From positions 1,860,001 through 1,924,000 of the forward strand of contig OX328109.1 of the NCBI GenBank assembly GCA_946811185.2: a DNA stretch of 64,000 nucleotides, read 5' to 3'. This document shows, piece by piece, positions 53,884-64,000 of the stretch. A program made the position numbers and the translations under genes. Origin of the DNA: Hippopus hippopus (Eukaryota > Mollusca > Bivalvia > Cardiida > Cardiidae). The notes below the pieces were generated by a model, which did not search any database, was not told the DNA's origin, and saw nothing but the letters and a program-made list of their open reading frames with translations. The first letter of the stretch is position 1, and each line of letters starts with the position of its first letter.

Positions 53884-54222
53884 TAAATCTTTACTCGCTT
53901 CCAGCCACTTTTTAACCAATGTTATCTTTATTTTATGAAACTACAAATATTCTTGTATCTTACTGCCAAATGTTGCCTCTGGTGGTTGCAAGGCTGCACA
54001 GATTACGACGGATAGAAAATGCATTTTCATTCTCTGGAGTCTATCCAAGACATCGCTGCGGTTGTTCCGATTTTAAATCGAAGACAAATCCCGTGAGTTT
54101 CTCTATCCCATACACCTAATATATTGATTATTTATCTATGTGTACACAGCTGATTGGATTCTACACACTATCAAGTTTTAACAGCGTTTTTTTTTTTTTC
54201 TCTCTCTAGCCGTAAAGATATG
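53884..54222 (+). repeat. R13 dispersed repeat
   Basis: TCGCTTCCAGCCACTTTTTA to TCTCTAGCCGTAAAGATATG; sits between two M1 copies. Confidence 0.75.
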
Positions 54223-54225
54223 TCT

Positions 54226-54440
54226 TAAACTCTACCAAACAAACAAAAGTTTGGATCTGTCCATATCTAAAGAATCTGTAGATGGCCAAATAGTGGAAAT
54301 TGTCTTGGGGGAAAAAAATAAAAAATAAATAAACGTTGCGACAACGAGAAAAAGATGGATACAAGCGTTTTCTCTTTTTTCCTATGTTTCCAAAAGCCAT
54401 CTCCTCCAAGGCTGTTAAAACTCGGAACTGTGTGATAAAA
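54226..54440 (-). repeat. M1 MITE, hairpin lost
   Basis: AAACTCTACCAAACAAAC to ACTCGGAACTGTGTGATAAA. Confidence 0.75.
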
Positions 54441-54928
54441 ACAACGAAAAACCCAGGTCAATTATTTAAAACTCGAAGTTAATTACATGGCATCTGTAAT
54501 CATTAAAGTTTTTTCCCTAACGTGGCAAAATTAACACTTCGGTCCTGTGCAATCGTGCGAAATCTCTCCGAGAAAAAGGAAGATTGGATTTTCCATTTAA
54601 GTTCACCACATTTATTTTTTCATTGTTTTGCTGTTCGTCACTTTTTTTCTCCAGGTTCGCACCACAGGCACATGGTTTGTTACAAACTTCGATTATTTCT
54701 CATGTGTTAAACATCTTTTTCAAACTTGAAGGGAGTTTTTTAGACTTTCATAACCTCGCCAAACTTAAGAAATGTTAAAATCACTGAATAAAGCACGGCG
54801 AAAGTCTACTAATCATCAGGAAAGAAGAAAGACAAAAGTGAGATTATTTTTTCCAATAGCTATATAGCCTCGTAAGGTACTTTTAGATTCCGAGCCAGAA
54901 TTGTGCAAAGACTTGTGGGAACGTCATA
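54441..54928. other. No recognised feature
   Basis: Nothing coding and no repeat of this window. Confidence 0.5.
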
Positions 54929-55190
54929 TGGCCTGCAACACGCGAAAAGGGGCATTCGGATATTTGCGTAAAGTTTCGTCTCGGATCAGCCTGCGCAGTA
55001 CGCGTAGGCTAATCCGAGACGGCATTTTAAACTACATTAGATTTTGTGCTACAGTAGACTTGCGCAAAACAGAAAATTACATAAAAACGGAAAGCGTCGT
55101 TTCGGATTAGCCTGCGCGGACTGCCTAGGCTGATCCGACACGACACTTTACGCAAATGTCCGAATGCCCGTTTTCGCGTGTTGCAGGCCA
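54929..55190 (+). mobile_element. M4 double-hairpin MITE
   Basis: TGGCCTGCAACACGCG to CGCGTGTTGCAGGCCA, 262 bp, perfect terminal repeats. Confidence 0.93.
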
Positions 55191-55554
55191 TTTATGATCA
55201 TTAACACGCGACTATTTCGAGAATTCGTATACAAATCAGTATGATGACGTCACATCTGATGTAATAAAAATAGACGGAGTTCCCGATTGCCAAGCGACCA
55301 TACCGTTGTTTAAACTCCAACAATTACACCTTTATACAGAATTTTACCACACTGTTTATATGATTGCAAAGAAAAATATATCTAATTGTACTTATAGACG
55401 TTTTATAAGAAATTTCGATTTACGGCTTAAAAACTAATAAGCCCCCTTTATAGTTCTGTCTATAATTCAAGTTTTTTTAAAAAATCTTTTTAGGCCCCTT
55501 TGCTTATTATCTGCCCAAGTCTGTTGGTCAAACATGTGCTCAATGATTTCGCCA

Positions 55555-55557
<3 letters not shown>
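55191..55557. other. No recognised feature
   Basis: TGACGTCA near 55246; otherwise AT-rich. Confidence 0.5.
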
Positions 55558-55586
<29 letters not shown>

Positions 55587-55642
55587 ATAGATAGAAAGGC
55601 AGGCAAACAGACGGACGGACGGACAGACAGTCAGACAAACAG

Positions 55643-55678
<36 letters not shown>

Positions 55679-55798
55679 GTGGATAGAGAGATAGATAGAT
55701 ACATAGATAGAAAGGCAGGCAGGCAGGCAGGCAAACACACGGACGGACGGACAGACAGACAGTCAGACAAACAGACAGACACACACACAGAGACAGAC

Positions 55799-55836
<38 letters not shown>

Positions 55837-55930
55837 GCAGGCAGGCAGGCAGGCAGGCAGGAATGCAGTCAAATAGACGGACAGACGGACGGACCTACAG
55901 ACAGACAGACAGACAGACCGATAGATGAAA
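55558..55930. repeat. Compound (GATA)n/(GACA)n/(GGCA)n microsatellite
   Basis: Tetranucleotide runs with a (CA)n block at 55640-55670; two similar half-arrays. Minus frames are Cys-Leu-Ser repeats only. Confidence 0.96.
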
Positions 55931-56230
55931 GTATATAGAACTTAAAATGATAAAAAAATAAATAAATGAATAAATAAGTCAGAAAAAAATAAGATAAATC
56001 TATCTCTACAATCTTTAAGCCCTATCATTTTTCCGAGATTTTTTTTTTGGCAATATGACTTTAATTGCCACCACCACGGGAATCCCTAAGCGGATTATTT
56101 GTACCTTATTTCGTCGGAAAATTAGATTAGGGCGAAATCAAATAAATGTCGGCATGACTACGGCTTTATCGTTTGGAATACTAGAAACAATTGACTTTTC
56201 TAGATGCTTATCACAAGTCAAGTTGCTTTT

Positions 56231-56298
56231 TGCGGCCAGTGTGGATCAAGATCAGACTGCACAGAACGTGCAGTCTGATCTTGATCTACACTGTCCGC
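56231..56298 (+). repeat. M2 hairpin only
   Basis: GGCCAGTGTGGATCAAGATC to CTACACTGTCCGC; inner arms perfect. Confidence 0.75.
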
Positions 56299-56329
56299 TT
56301 TGTAGAGCATATCTCTACTATATAGATTA

Positions 56330-56577
56330 GCCATGCTCAGGAAAAGTGGTGTTTAATGCATCTCCGTCATGCATCAGATCAAGCAAGTCGTCACCTAATT
56401 ATTGACCAATTAAATCCATTTTATCTAACAACCGGCGGAATCCTGAGGTAGAATAATCCCTGGACATGCAGAAAATTTACAAAAAGCAAAGAGTTTCGAC
56501 CTATTACATCCTGCGCGGAATGCGCAGATTTACATGGGTCGATTCCTTTTACAGATGCATTAAACCCAACTGGCTTA
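56330..56577 (-). repeat. M3 MITE
   Basis: GCCATGCTCAGGAAAAGTGG to ACCCAACTGGCTT; hairpin decayed (CCTGCGCGGAATGCGCAGA). Confidence 0.8.
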
Positions 56578-56624
56578 CTCAAAGTTATGTTACCATAAAA
56601 CAAACAAGAAAAGCTTCCAAGATA

Positions 56625-57806
56625 AACACGAGCGGCAAATTGTCGCAAGATACGCCCGTCCCACATTCAGTTGTCGAGGGGGTATAATAATCGTGAAGGG
56701 CAGGTAATACAACAAACATGTTTACCAAGTCTCAAGTCAATTTGACTTGAGGTGACAAAGTTCCGTTCCGGACAAGCAAGAAATACTGTAAAAATGAAGA
56801 TCAAAGTTGAATTACTCAAAATCCGCGCTAGGTAGAGTTATTGTTCTTGCGCACTGTACTCCGTAATATTGCAACAAACATGCATACCAAATTTGAAGAT
56901 GTTCAGACTAGAGATGACAAAATTATATTCCGGACAAGCAGAAAATGCTGTAAAAATGACGATCAAAGGGAAATAACTCAAAGACAGCAGGAGGTAGAGT
57001 TATGGTTCTTTCCTACTGCACTCCGTATTATTGCAACAAACACAAATGCCAAGTTTCAAGTCAATCCGATTTGAGATGACAAAGTTATGCTCCGGACAAA
57101 GAACTGGACGCCGCCCGCCCGCTCGCCTGCCAGCCCGGGAGTTATTGTTCTTGCGCACTGTACTCCGTAATATTGCAACAAACATGTATACCATTTTTGA
57201 AGTCGTTCTGACTTGAGATGACAAAGTTATATTCCGGACAAGCACTAAATGCTGTAAAAATGACGATCAAAGGGAAATAACTCAAAGACAGCACGAGGTA
57301 GAGTGACAATTCTTGTGTACTGCACTTCCAAATATTGCAACAAGAAAGCATGCCATATTTCAAGTCATTCCTACTTAACATGACAAAGTTTTGCTCCGGA
57401 CAAGAAAGAAATGCTATAAAAATGAATATCAAAGGAGGAATAACTCAAAATTAGTGCTAGGAAGAGCTATGGTTCTTGTGCACTGCACTCCGTAAATTTT
57501 CAACAATCATGCATACCAAATTTGAAGATGTTCAGACTAGAGATGACAAAGTTATATTCCGGACAAGCAGAAAATGCTGTAAAAATGACGATCAAAGGGA
57601 AATAACTCAAAGACAGCACGAGGTCGAGTTATGGTTCTTTCGCACTGCACTCCGTATTATTATGCCAAGTTTCAAGTCAAACCGACTGGAGATGACAAAG
57701 TTATGCCCCGGACAAAGAACTGGACGCCGCCCGCCCGCCCAGATGCCCGCCCGCCCGGACGCCATGGGTGATCCCATAATACATCCCGTCTTCGACGGGC
57801 GTATAA
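56625..57806 (+). mobile_element. H1 Helitron/pearl-like element, long copy
   Basis: Same leader (GAGCGGCAAATTGTCGCAAG) and same end (CCCGTC-TTC-GACGGG, GCGTATAAA) as 43892-44463. The core holds about six units with TTCTTGCGCACTGTACTCCG and ACAAAGTTATATTCCGGACA. A GC-rich end-segment copy is embedded at 57108-57140 as well as at 57723-57765, suggesting two elements fused. Confidence 0.82.
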
Positions 57807-58020
57807 AAATGCATATCGTTTATGAAATAGCATAAAAATGCACGACGCAAAATTCAAAATCCCATGGGAATCATTTTATGACATCCAACAGAATACAAAA
57901 ACAAATCCATTCGCAAATAAATTGCTACCATTAAATTAAGAAGATTTCCGATTGTGTCGACAAGAGATTTAAAATGAATTTAAAAAAATTGCGATTGTTG
58001 GCAAAATGTAACATTTTAGC

Positions 58021-58356
58021 TTAAAGATACATCTATACTCGTTTTAGCCAGTTTTTAACCCATTTCATCCTCATTTTATGAAAATATAATCATTCTTGTA
58101 TTTTCATACCAAATGTTGCCTCTGACGGCTGCAAGCTTGTACAGATTAAGACGGATAAAAAATGCATTTCATGTTCTGGGGCCTTCAAAGCAATCGTTGT
58201 TGTCGTTTTCGGTTTTAAATGAGTACAGTCCCTAATAGTTTTTCTATTCCTTACACCTTGTATGATCGGTAATTCATCTATGTTTACAAAGCTGAGCCAT
58301 TCTACACACTTTCAAGTTTAAACAGCGTTTCTCTCTCTAGCTGTAAGGATGTATTT
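58021..58356 (+). repeat. R13 dispersed repeat
   Basis: AAAGATACATCTATACTCG to TCTCTCTAGCTGTAAGGATG. Confidence 0.78.
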
Positions 58357-58639
58357 TAAGTTTTCCTGAACTTCGTTTCATCGGCTTGACGCCATGCAGA
58401 AAATTGAACAAGATAGTGAACAGTGGAGATGTTGCATTTTATCAAAATGTTTTCCTACGATTTTTTCCTCTCTTACTTTAAAAAAAAAAAGTGTAATAGT
58501 TGGGTAGATTACGTAATTGACTATAAGACAGCAGATAATGGCGTTTCGAGTTAAAGATCATAAGCAGCATTTTCTATTTTAACCACAATATTTCCTGACT
58601 CTTTAGAGAAAAATCTCATGCAGCTAAAGACATAATTTG

Positions 58640-58869
58640 TCTAAACGACGAAGTATAAGAATGATCCAAATTGAAAGCATTTGCATTCTACAAATTAAAT
58701 ATCACACAAAATTAATTATGAAATCTGTCTTTGTTCTGAAAGGGTAGAGAACATTTTGGGAAAAAGGAGAAAATGCTGGTGACCAGCATTTTTTCCTTTT
58801 CCCACAATGTTTTCAAAAGCAAATATCCTCAAGGTCATGAAAACTCGGGATTGTAGTGTAAAGGGTTAA
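58640..58869 (-). repeat. M1 MITE
   Basis: AACGACGAAGTATAAGAATG to GGATTGTAGTGTAAAGGGTTAA; hairpin nearly perfect. Its right flank (58870-58950) resembles 63282-63375. Confidence 0.85.
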
Positions 58870-59053
58870 TTAGGTTTTTTGATTTGAAATCGTCTCATTC
58901 TTCATTCTTATCACGATCAGTTGTAAACTGCACCGATGAAAAAACAGATATATGCTTGCAAATTACTGCAAACAATGTCACGCAGCCGTCTTCAAGCAGA
59001 TTTAATATTTCTTCTTTCCATTAGTGAAACTCATCAAGTTAAAGGCGCGTTTA

Positions 59054-60432
59054 CCTGGGCACCGTTTTACTAACAAGTCGTAAGTTTTTACGTAAGAATT
59101 TTCTTAACTTTACGCCAACGTTCAGATTTACGAAATTCGTAAATCAGTTTTATTAAACTTTCGTAACTTTGTGAATTTGCGTAAGTATTTCCGTAACTCT
59201 TCAATTGAAGGCAGAAACAGTAGTTCCCGCGCAATTGTTACCTAGGTAAACAGCGCGTGCCGTTATACCAGAGGTAAGTGTGACGTAATTCACGCACATT
59301 TACCCTACATTTCTCGCACCTTACGTCATCTCATACGCCAGCCTCTTCCGTCAAATGTGGTTACTGTACGTGTGAAGAAAACAAATAATAATTCTTCAAA
59401 AAATGAAATGTATGACTTCTGCGGATAGCTGTGAGGATTATTATAATGTTTTTCTAAAATTTCTCCCTCTATAACAGAGCAACATAAAATCAAAGCGTTG
59501 AGAACGCTGAAGTGGTATTTGTCAAGGAAACCATTGTGTGGAATTACTAATTTGAAAGAAAAAGAGAAATATTATTCAAATATTTGCTTGAAAAGCAACC
59601 TACTAAGCAAATGAATACCTTTTTGGTTGAAGGGAGAGTACTCATGACAAAGTTAGGATTATTTGCATATTGGTGGTCTCCCTTTGATCATGAGGAGTCA
59701 GGAGTATCGTCCCTTGACAGTAGGATGCATGATGGATAGAGAGAGAAATCATGTGAATATATCGAATAAAATTAAGTTTGTAACCGAAAACTATGATTTT
59801 GAAATATCTTTGGCCGTTAACATTTAATTCCCAACATTACAAACAATTATTTTGATCTATAAATATTCATGCCCAATCAAATGGAGTAGCGCGCAATCAT
59901 GAGACGAACAAGCCTTGGGACGAACTGGTTTTGGAACGAAAAAGCCTAGGACCAAGCGATCGGTACACAAATTTTGTATATATCATTGCGCCAATAGAAG
60001 GCTATGAGCGAGTGAAGCTATTTTCAATAAAAAAAAATTAGTATTTCCACGATCGATGGCCTCACACAATGTATTTTAACATGCCATTTCCAATTACATA
60101 CCTGAGTGCCACCGAAAAACTCATTTGTCAGAGAAAAATTGAGTTTAATTGGGTTTATTTCCTTCGGCTTTGCACAAAATACGATATATGGTCTTCAAAA
60201 TTCAATATTGAACTCATAGTGGTATTGTCTTCGACAAATACCACAAAAATGGCTCCAGATTTCGGCCTATGTTCTTACTTACGACCCATATTTTTTTACG
60301 TAGAGTTACGCAAAAACCTACGTTCGTACTTAGCTACGAAACTTAGTAAAACGCAAAACTCGGAGTTACGTAAAATCTTACGAAATTTCTTACTTACGTT
60401 TGCGTAAGTAGTTTAGTAAAACGGACCCCTGG
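59054..60432. mobile_element. Element with long TTACGTAA-rich inverted ends
   Basis: Left end CCTGGGCACCGTTTTACTAA; right end, inverted, CCAGGGGTCCGTTTTACTAA. Inside each end are 100 bp or more rich in TTACG/CGTAA. It contains R18 (59194-59355). A 112-codon frame at 60069-60407 runs into the right end and has no recognised domain. Confidence 0.6.
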
Positions 60433-60792
60433 ACCACGCGTGAACAAAAACAAGAGGGCGATGATGGTCCGGTATCGCTCCTCTGGCTGATATGTACAAC
60501 CCACACATACCAAACATTACAATTTTCGGCTAAATGGTTTCAAACAAGCCCATTTGAAAGTTGTGACCCCTAAGGCGAGGTTATTTTTGACCACAGCGAT
60601 AAAATAACTTAAATCCTTGTAGAGGTCCACAAGCCATATACCAAATAATACAGGTCTAGACAGTATGGTTAAAAATAAGATCTTCAAAGTTTCCTAAATA
60701 TAAACCCATGTATAACATGAGAGGCGAGCTTATCTCAATTCAAGGGCTAAATTTCGAACAAATTCAGAAGTACTCCACCAGATAAAGCTATG

Positions 60793-61052
60793 CCCGGCCA
60801 GGCAGCTCAATGGTTAGCGTATCCGACTCGTGACCTGGTGGTTGTGAGTTCGATACCCAGTTGAGGCAAACTTTCTTTCCGGCGATTTTTCTCCTCTCAC
60901 CTCTGATGCATGTGAGAAAAGTACTCAGTGACTTGGAAAGAAAGTTGTGTCAGTACTGGTGTGAATATGCCAGGAAACACATGCGTAGGTGCACTGACCC
61001 TGTGATATGACATAACCTGTTAAAACGGCTTTAACCCCAATACAATCAATCA
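60793..61052 (+). mobile_element. S-C SINE with 13-bp target duplication
   Basis: Head GGCAGCTCAATGGTTAGCG and GTGAGTTCGATACCCAG; tail CAATACAATCAATCA. AGATAAAGCTATG flanks both sides (60780-60792 and 61053-61065). Confidence 0.92.
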
Positions 61053-61124
61053 AGATAAAGCTATGTGCCAAACTTAGGCGTTACGCTTCAGGAACGATAA
61101 GATTTTTTAGGTTTTCACCATATA

Positions 61125-61387
61125 TGGTCTGCAACATGCGAAAAAGGGCTTTCGGACATTTGCGTAAAGTGTCGTCTCGGAATAGCCTGCGCAGTGCGCG
61201 CAGGCTATTCCGAGACGGCACTTTACGTCAAATTTAGATTTTGTCCTACATTAGACTTGCGCGAAATAGAAAATCACACACGATCGGAAAGTGTCGTCTC
61301 GGATCAGCCTGCGCGGACTGCGCAGGCTGATCCGAGACGACACTTTACTCAAATGTCCGAATGTCCCTTGTAGTGTGTTGCATGCCA
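61125..61387 (+). mobile_element. M4 double-hairpin MITE nested in H3
   Basis: TGGTCTGCAACATGCG to TGTGTTGCATGCCA. The first hairpin has fully matched outer arms (GGAATAGCC and GGCTATTCC) where other copies mismatch. Confidence 0.9.
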
Positions 61388-62417
61388 TATATGTCCATGT
61401 AAAACTTGTTAGCCCCTGACAGGGCCAATTTTGGCACCAGGACTATGATTTGAAGAATCTTAGAAGAGGTCCATTAGGTGAAGCTCCATGTTAAACTTGG
61501 TAGCCCTAGGCGACATGGTTTAGAAGCAGACGATTTTTAAGATTTTCAATATAATTATAAGCCCATGTAAAACTTAAGACACCCCCCCCCCCCCCCCAAG
61601 GGCGGGGACAATTTGGCCCTAGGGTTATACTTTGAAGAATCTGAGTAAAGGTCTATTAGATGAAGCCAAATTTGGTAGCCCTTGGTCACATTATTTAGAA
61701 CCAGAAAAATTTGAAAGTTTTTACTATTTAAGCTTAAGTAAAACTTGTGACCTCCGGGGCGGGGACCAACTTTGACCCTAGGGCTTTAATTTGGAGTAAT
61801 TTAATAGAAGTCTATTGGATGAAGGTACATGCCAAATTTGGTAGCCCTAGGCCAAACGGTCTCGGACAAGAAGATTTTCAAAGGTTTTTAATATCTTTCA
61901 GTTTTGTTGCCATTGCAACCAGAGTTTCTACAGGGATCAAATTCTTTCAGAAATTCTGAAGAGGACCATGGCAGGATCATTTCAGTGAAGTTTAGTCAAA
62001 ATTGGATGAGTAGTTTCAGAGAAGAAGATGTTTGAAATAAAATTTAATGCACGGACGGACGGACGCACGCGCGCACACTCGCACGACGGACACAGGGCCA
62101 TGACATAAGCTCGCTGGCCTTGGGCCAGGGGAGCTGACTAGTGGCAACATACACGAAATACAATCAATTACAAAAAAATTCACTAACGGTGGCACACTTA
62201 GCTGCAATTCAATGTCTCAAAGGTATATTCAGGCTTTTTACTTCTCATTTGTTATTCTCGTTATAGACAAGTTAATCTTTTGTTTACGTTACAGGCACCA
62301 TACCTGACCAAATAATACTACGCTGTATCGCGAGACTTCTTGCTTTTCTTACCAAAAAATGCAGAAGAGTGTCCAAACTTTGAGAACGATAAGTTGATCG
62401 GACTGGCGATAGTAAGT

Positions 62418-62668
62418 ATAAAAGGGGGCTTAACGAATTTGCAAAAAGTATCGACTCATGTCAGCCTGCGGAGTTCGCGCAGGCTGACATGTGTAGAAAC
62501 TTTTTGCTATTTATAAATTTTCTGCTTGTCCAAGGACCATTCCAACTCCAGATTCTGTCGAATGTTAAACTAAATGAATTTGATGGATCCATGATAATAA
62601 TGACGACTTGCTTGGCTTAATGCATCTCCAGGTGATGAATTAAATCCCCGTTTGCAAGAGCGCCGCTA
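62418..62668 (+). repeat. M3 MITE abutting M4
   Basis: AAAGGGGGCTTAACGAATTT to CCGTTTGCAAGAGCGCCGC; hairpin with GTCAGCCTGCGGAG. Confidence 0.82.
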
Positions 62669-62670
62669 AA

Positions 62671-62933
62671 TGACCTGCAACACGCAAAAAAGGGCATTCG
62701 GACATTTGCGTAAAGTGTCGTCTCGGATCAGCCTGCGCAATCCGCGCAGGCTAATCCGAAACGACACTTTCCGTTTTTATGTAATTTTCTGTATTGCGCA
62801 TGTCTATTGAAGGACAAAATGCATTGCAGTCGTAAAGTGCCGTCTCGGGTTAGCCTGCGCAGACTACGCAGGCTGATCCGAGACGACACTTTACGCAAAT
62901 GTCCGAATGCCCCTTTTCGCGTGTTGCAAGCCA
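62671..62933 (+). mobile_element. M4 double-hairpin MITE
   Basis: TGACCTGCAACACGC to GCGTGTTGCAAGCCA, 263 bp; inverted order of linker relative to 54929. Confidence 0.9.
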
Positions 62934-63044
62934 AATTATGTTAACATGGTGGTGGTGGTGGGGGGGGGGGGTGTTAACTGGTTAGAATTCTCTGCTTCCC
63001 AGCATGTTTTTGAACGCGTTTTTTTTTTTTCTTAAAAAGGGATC

Positions 63045-63281
63045 AACCCTTTACCAGACGAAAAAAAAAAAGCTGTTAGACTTGTCCGAATTGAGAGCAT
63101 TTGCAGACGTAAAAGAAAATTTGGTTCAAATCGTAAGATTTATTGCAAAAAGTGGTAGAAAACATTGTGGAAAAAGGACAAAATGCTGGTTACCAGCATT
63201 TTCTTCTTTTCCCACAATGTTTTCTAAAAGACCTTTTCAACCTGATAGTTAAAACTCCGGACTGTGTGAGAAAGGGATAGA
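63045..63281 (-). repeat. M1 MITE
   Basis: TCAACCCTTTACCAGACG to GGACTGTGTGAGAAAGGG; hairpin perfect in the inner arms. Confidence 0.88.
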
Positions 63282-63442
63282 GCAATTAAGTATTTTTGAT
63301 CTGAAGTCTAAGTCTTCATCTTTTATTCTCATCAAGATTAATTGTAAATTGCACCGATATAAAGACAGACAAGGGATTTCGAAAATGCATGCGACTTAAT
63401 GAATTCTTTATTATACGACAAAATTTTAGACTCTTTTACATC

Positions 63443-63762
63443 CCAACAGCTAGACAGAAAAAACGCTGTTAAAACTTAATAGTTCGTACAATGGTTCAGA
63501 ATTTAGTTAGCTGTGAAAACATTGATAAATTACTGATATACAACAATATGATGTAAGAGACAAAGAAACTCAAGGGATTTGTATTCGATTTAAACCCGGA
63601 AACGACAAGTGATTTCTTTGATGGCCCCCAAAATATGAAATGCATTTTCTATCAATCGTAATCTGCAACCGTCAGGGGCATTATTTCGCATGAAGATACA
63701 AGAATGATTATAGTTTCATAAAATGAAAAATGAAATGGGTTAAAAACTCGCAGAAAACGAGT
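63443..63762 (-). repeat. R13 dispersed repeat
   Basis: CATCCCAACAGCTAGACAG to GGGTTAAAAACTCGC; inverse of 58021-58356. Confidence 0.72.
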
Positions 63763-63769
63763 TTTATAA

Positions 63770-63899
63770 GTTATTGCACTTGTATGGGAATATATTGAGT
63801 TGAACGAGTTCTTTTGGTAGAGTTGCCCGAGCTTGCGAGGGCAACTACGCCAAAAGAACGAGTTCAACACAATATATTCCCATGTACAAGTGCAATAAC
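63770..63899. repeat. 130-bp foldback
   Basis: TTGCACTTGTATGGGAATAT..GAACGAGTTCTTTTGG, then its inverse after an 11-bp spacer (GAGCTTGCGAG). Confidence 0.9.
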
Positions 63900-63911
63900 C
63901 TTTTTATTATA

Positions 63912-64000
63912 TGGCTTGCAACACGCGAAAAAGGGCATTCGGACATCTGCGCAAAGTGTCGTCTCGGATCAGCCTGCGCAGTCCGCGCAGGCTAATCCGA
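63912..64000 (+). mobile_element. M4 MITE, cut by window end
   Basis: TGGCTTGCAACACGCG and the first hairpin through GCGCAGGCTAATCCGA. Confidence 0.9.

Larger units (their letters stand above)
60450..62141 (+). mobile_element. H3 Helitron/pearl-like element with nested S-C and M4
   Basis: Leader ACAAGAGGGCGATGATGGTCC. Tandem ~170-bp units follow (CCAAATTTGGTAGCCCTAGG, AGGTCYATTRGATGAAG-type), with a C17 run at 61582-61600. Then come a GGACGGACGGACGCACGC segment, the hairpin CTGGCC-TTG-GGCCAG and the end GAGCTGACTAG. Interrupted by S-C (60793) and M4 (61125). Confidence 0.78.

Noticed and set aside
55467..55872. Minus frames of 105-110 codons, Cys/Leu/Ser-rich
   Set aside because: Translation of GATA/GACA microsatellites; no non-repeat coding sequence.
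60069..60407. 112-codon plus frame
   Set aside because: Much of it runs through the TTACGTAA-rich inverted end of a mobile element; no domain or composition supports a protein.

Overview
This is a gene-poor, AT-rich metazoan window packed with transposable elements. Its repertoire points to a bivalve mollusc: tRNA-derived SINEs ending in (AATC)n, elements with central tandem repeats and hairpin 3' ends like the bivalve 'pearl'/Helitron-like families, very dense hairpin MITEs, and LINE and Ty3/gypsy proteins. The species cannot be named from sequence alone. Nothing is prokaryotic. Boundaries of the dispersed repeats are by eye, about +/-10 bp.

Layout. 1-9.2 kb: two decayed LINE fragments, then a 5'-truncated non-LTR retrotransposon (1157-9184) split by a full-length LTR retrotransposon (2361-7108, minus strand) with two apparently identical 672-bp LTRs and a 5-bp target duplication. 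The LTR element has integrase before reverse transcriptase (Gmr1-like order) and lacks most of gag and the protease. 12.0-14.0 kb: a three-exon minus-strand host gene with matching splice phases and a poly(A) signal, encoding a 203-residue protein with an N-terminus suited to acylation and a weak stathmin-like look. 41.3-42.3 kb: a single-exon, divergent seven-transmembrane receptor on the minus strand. Nearly everything else is repeats.

Families used below. M1 (about 37 copies or pieces, ~225 bp): ends TTAAC(C/T)CTTTACC, central hairpin with arms GAGAAAATGCTGG / CCAGCATTTTCTC; '+' means the CGAGTTTTAACGACC arm comes first. M2 (about 18, ~205 bp): ends TTAACCCTTA, hairpin arms GATCAGACTGCAC / GTGCAGTCTGATC. 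M3 (about 17, ~255 bp): ends near AGCCATGCTCTG, hairpin arms AGCCTGCGC / GCGCAGGCT. M4 (6, ~262 bp): ends TGGCCTGCAACACGCG, two hairpins with the M3 core. M5 (~175-205 bp) and M6 (~210-225 bp): nearly whole-length palindromes. S-A, S-B, S-C: three tRNA-derived SINEs. H1-H3: tandem-repeat-cored, Helitron/pearl-like elements. R-numbers: other repeats. No transposase for any MITE family lies in the window.

The most interesting signals are: the integrase-first, gag-deleted yet recently inserted LTR element; the TTAA-bounded M1 and M2 elements that abut and share one TTAA; the homologous hairpin core shared by otherwise different families M2, M3 and M4; a perfect 78-bp TTAA-bounded palindrome; and repeated nesting or co-duplication of SINEs with particular MITEs.
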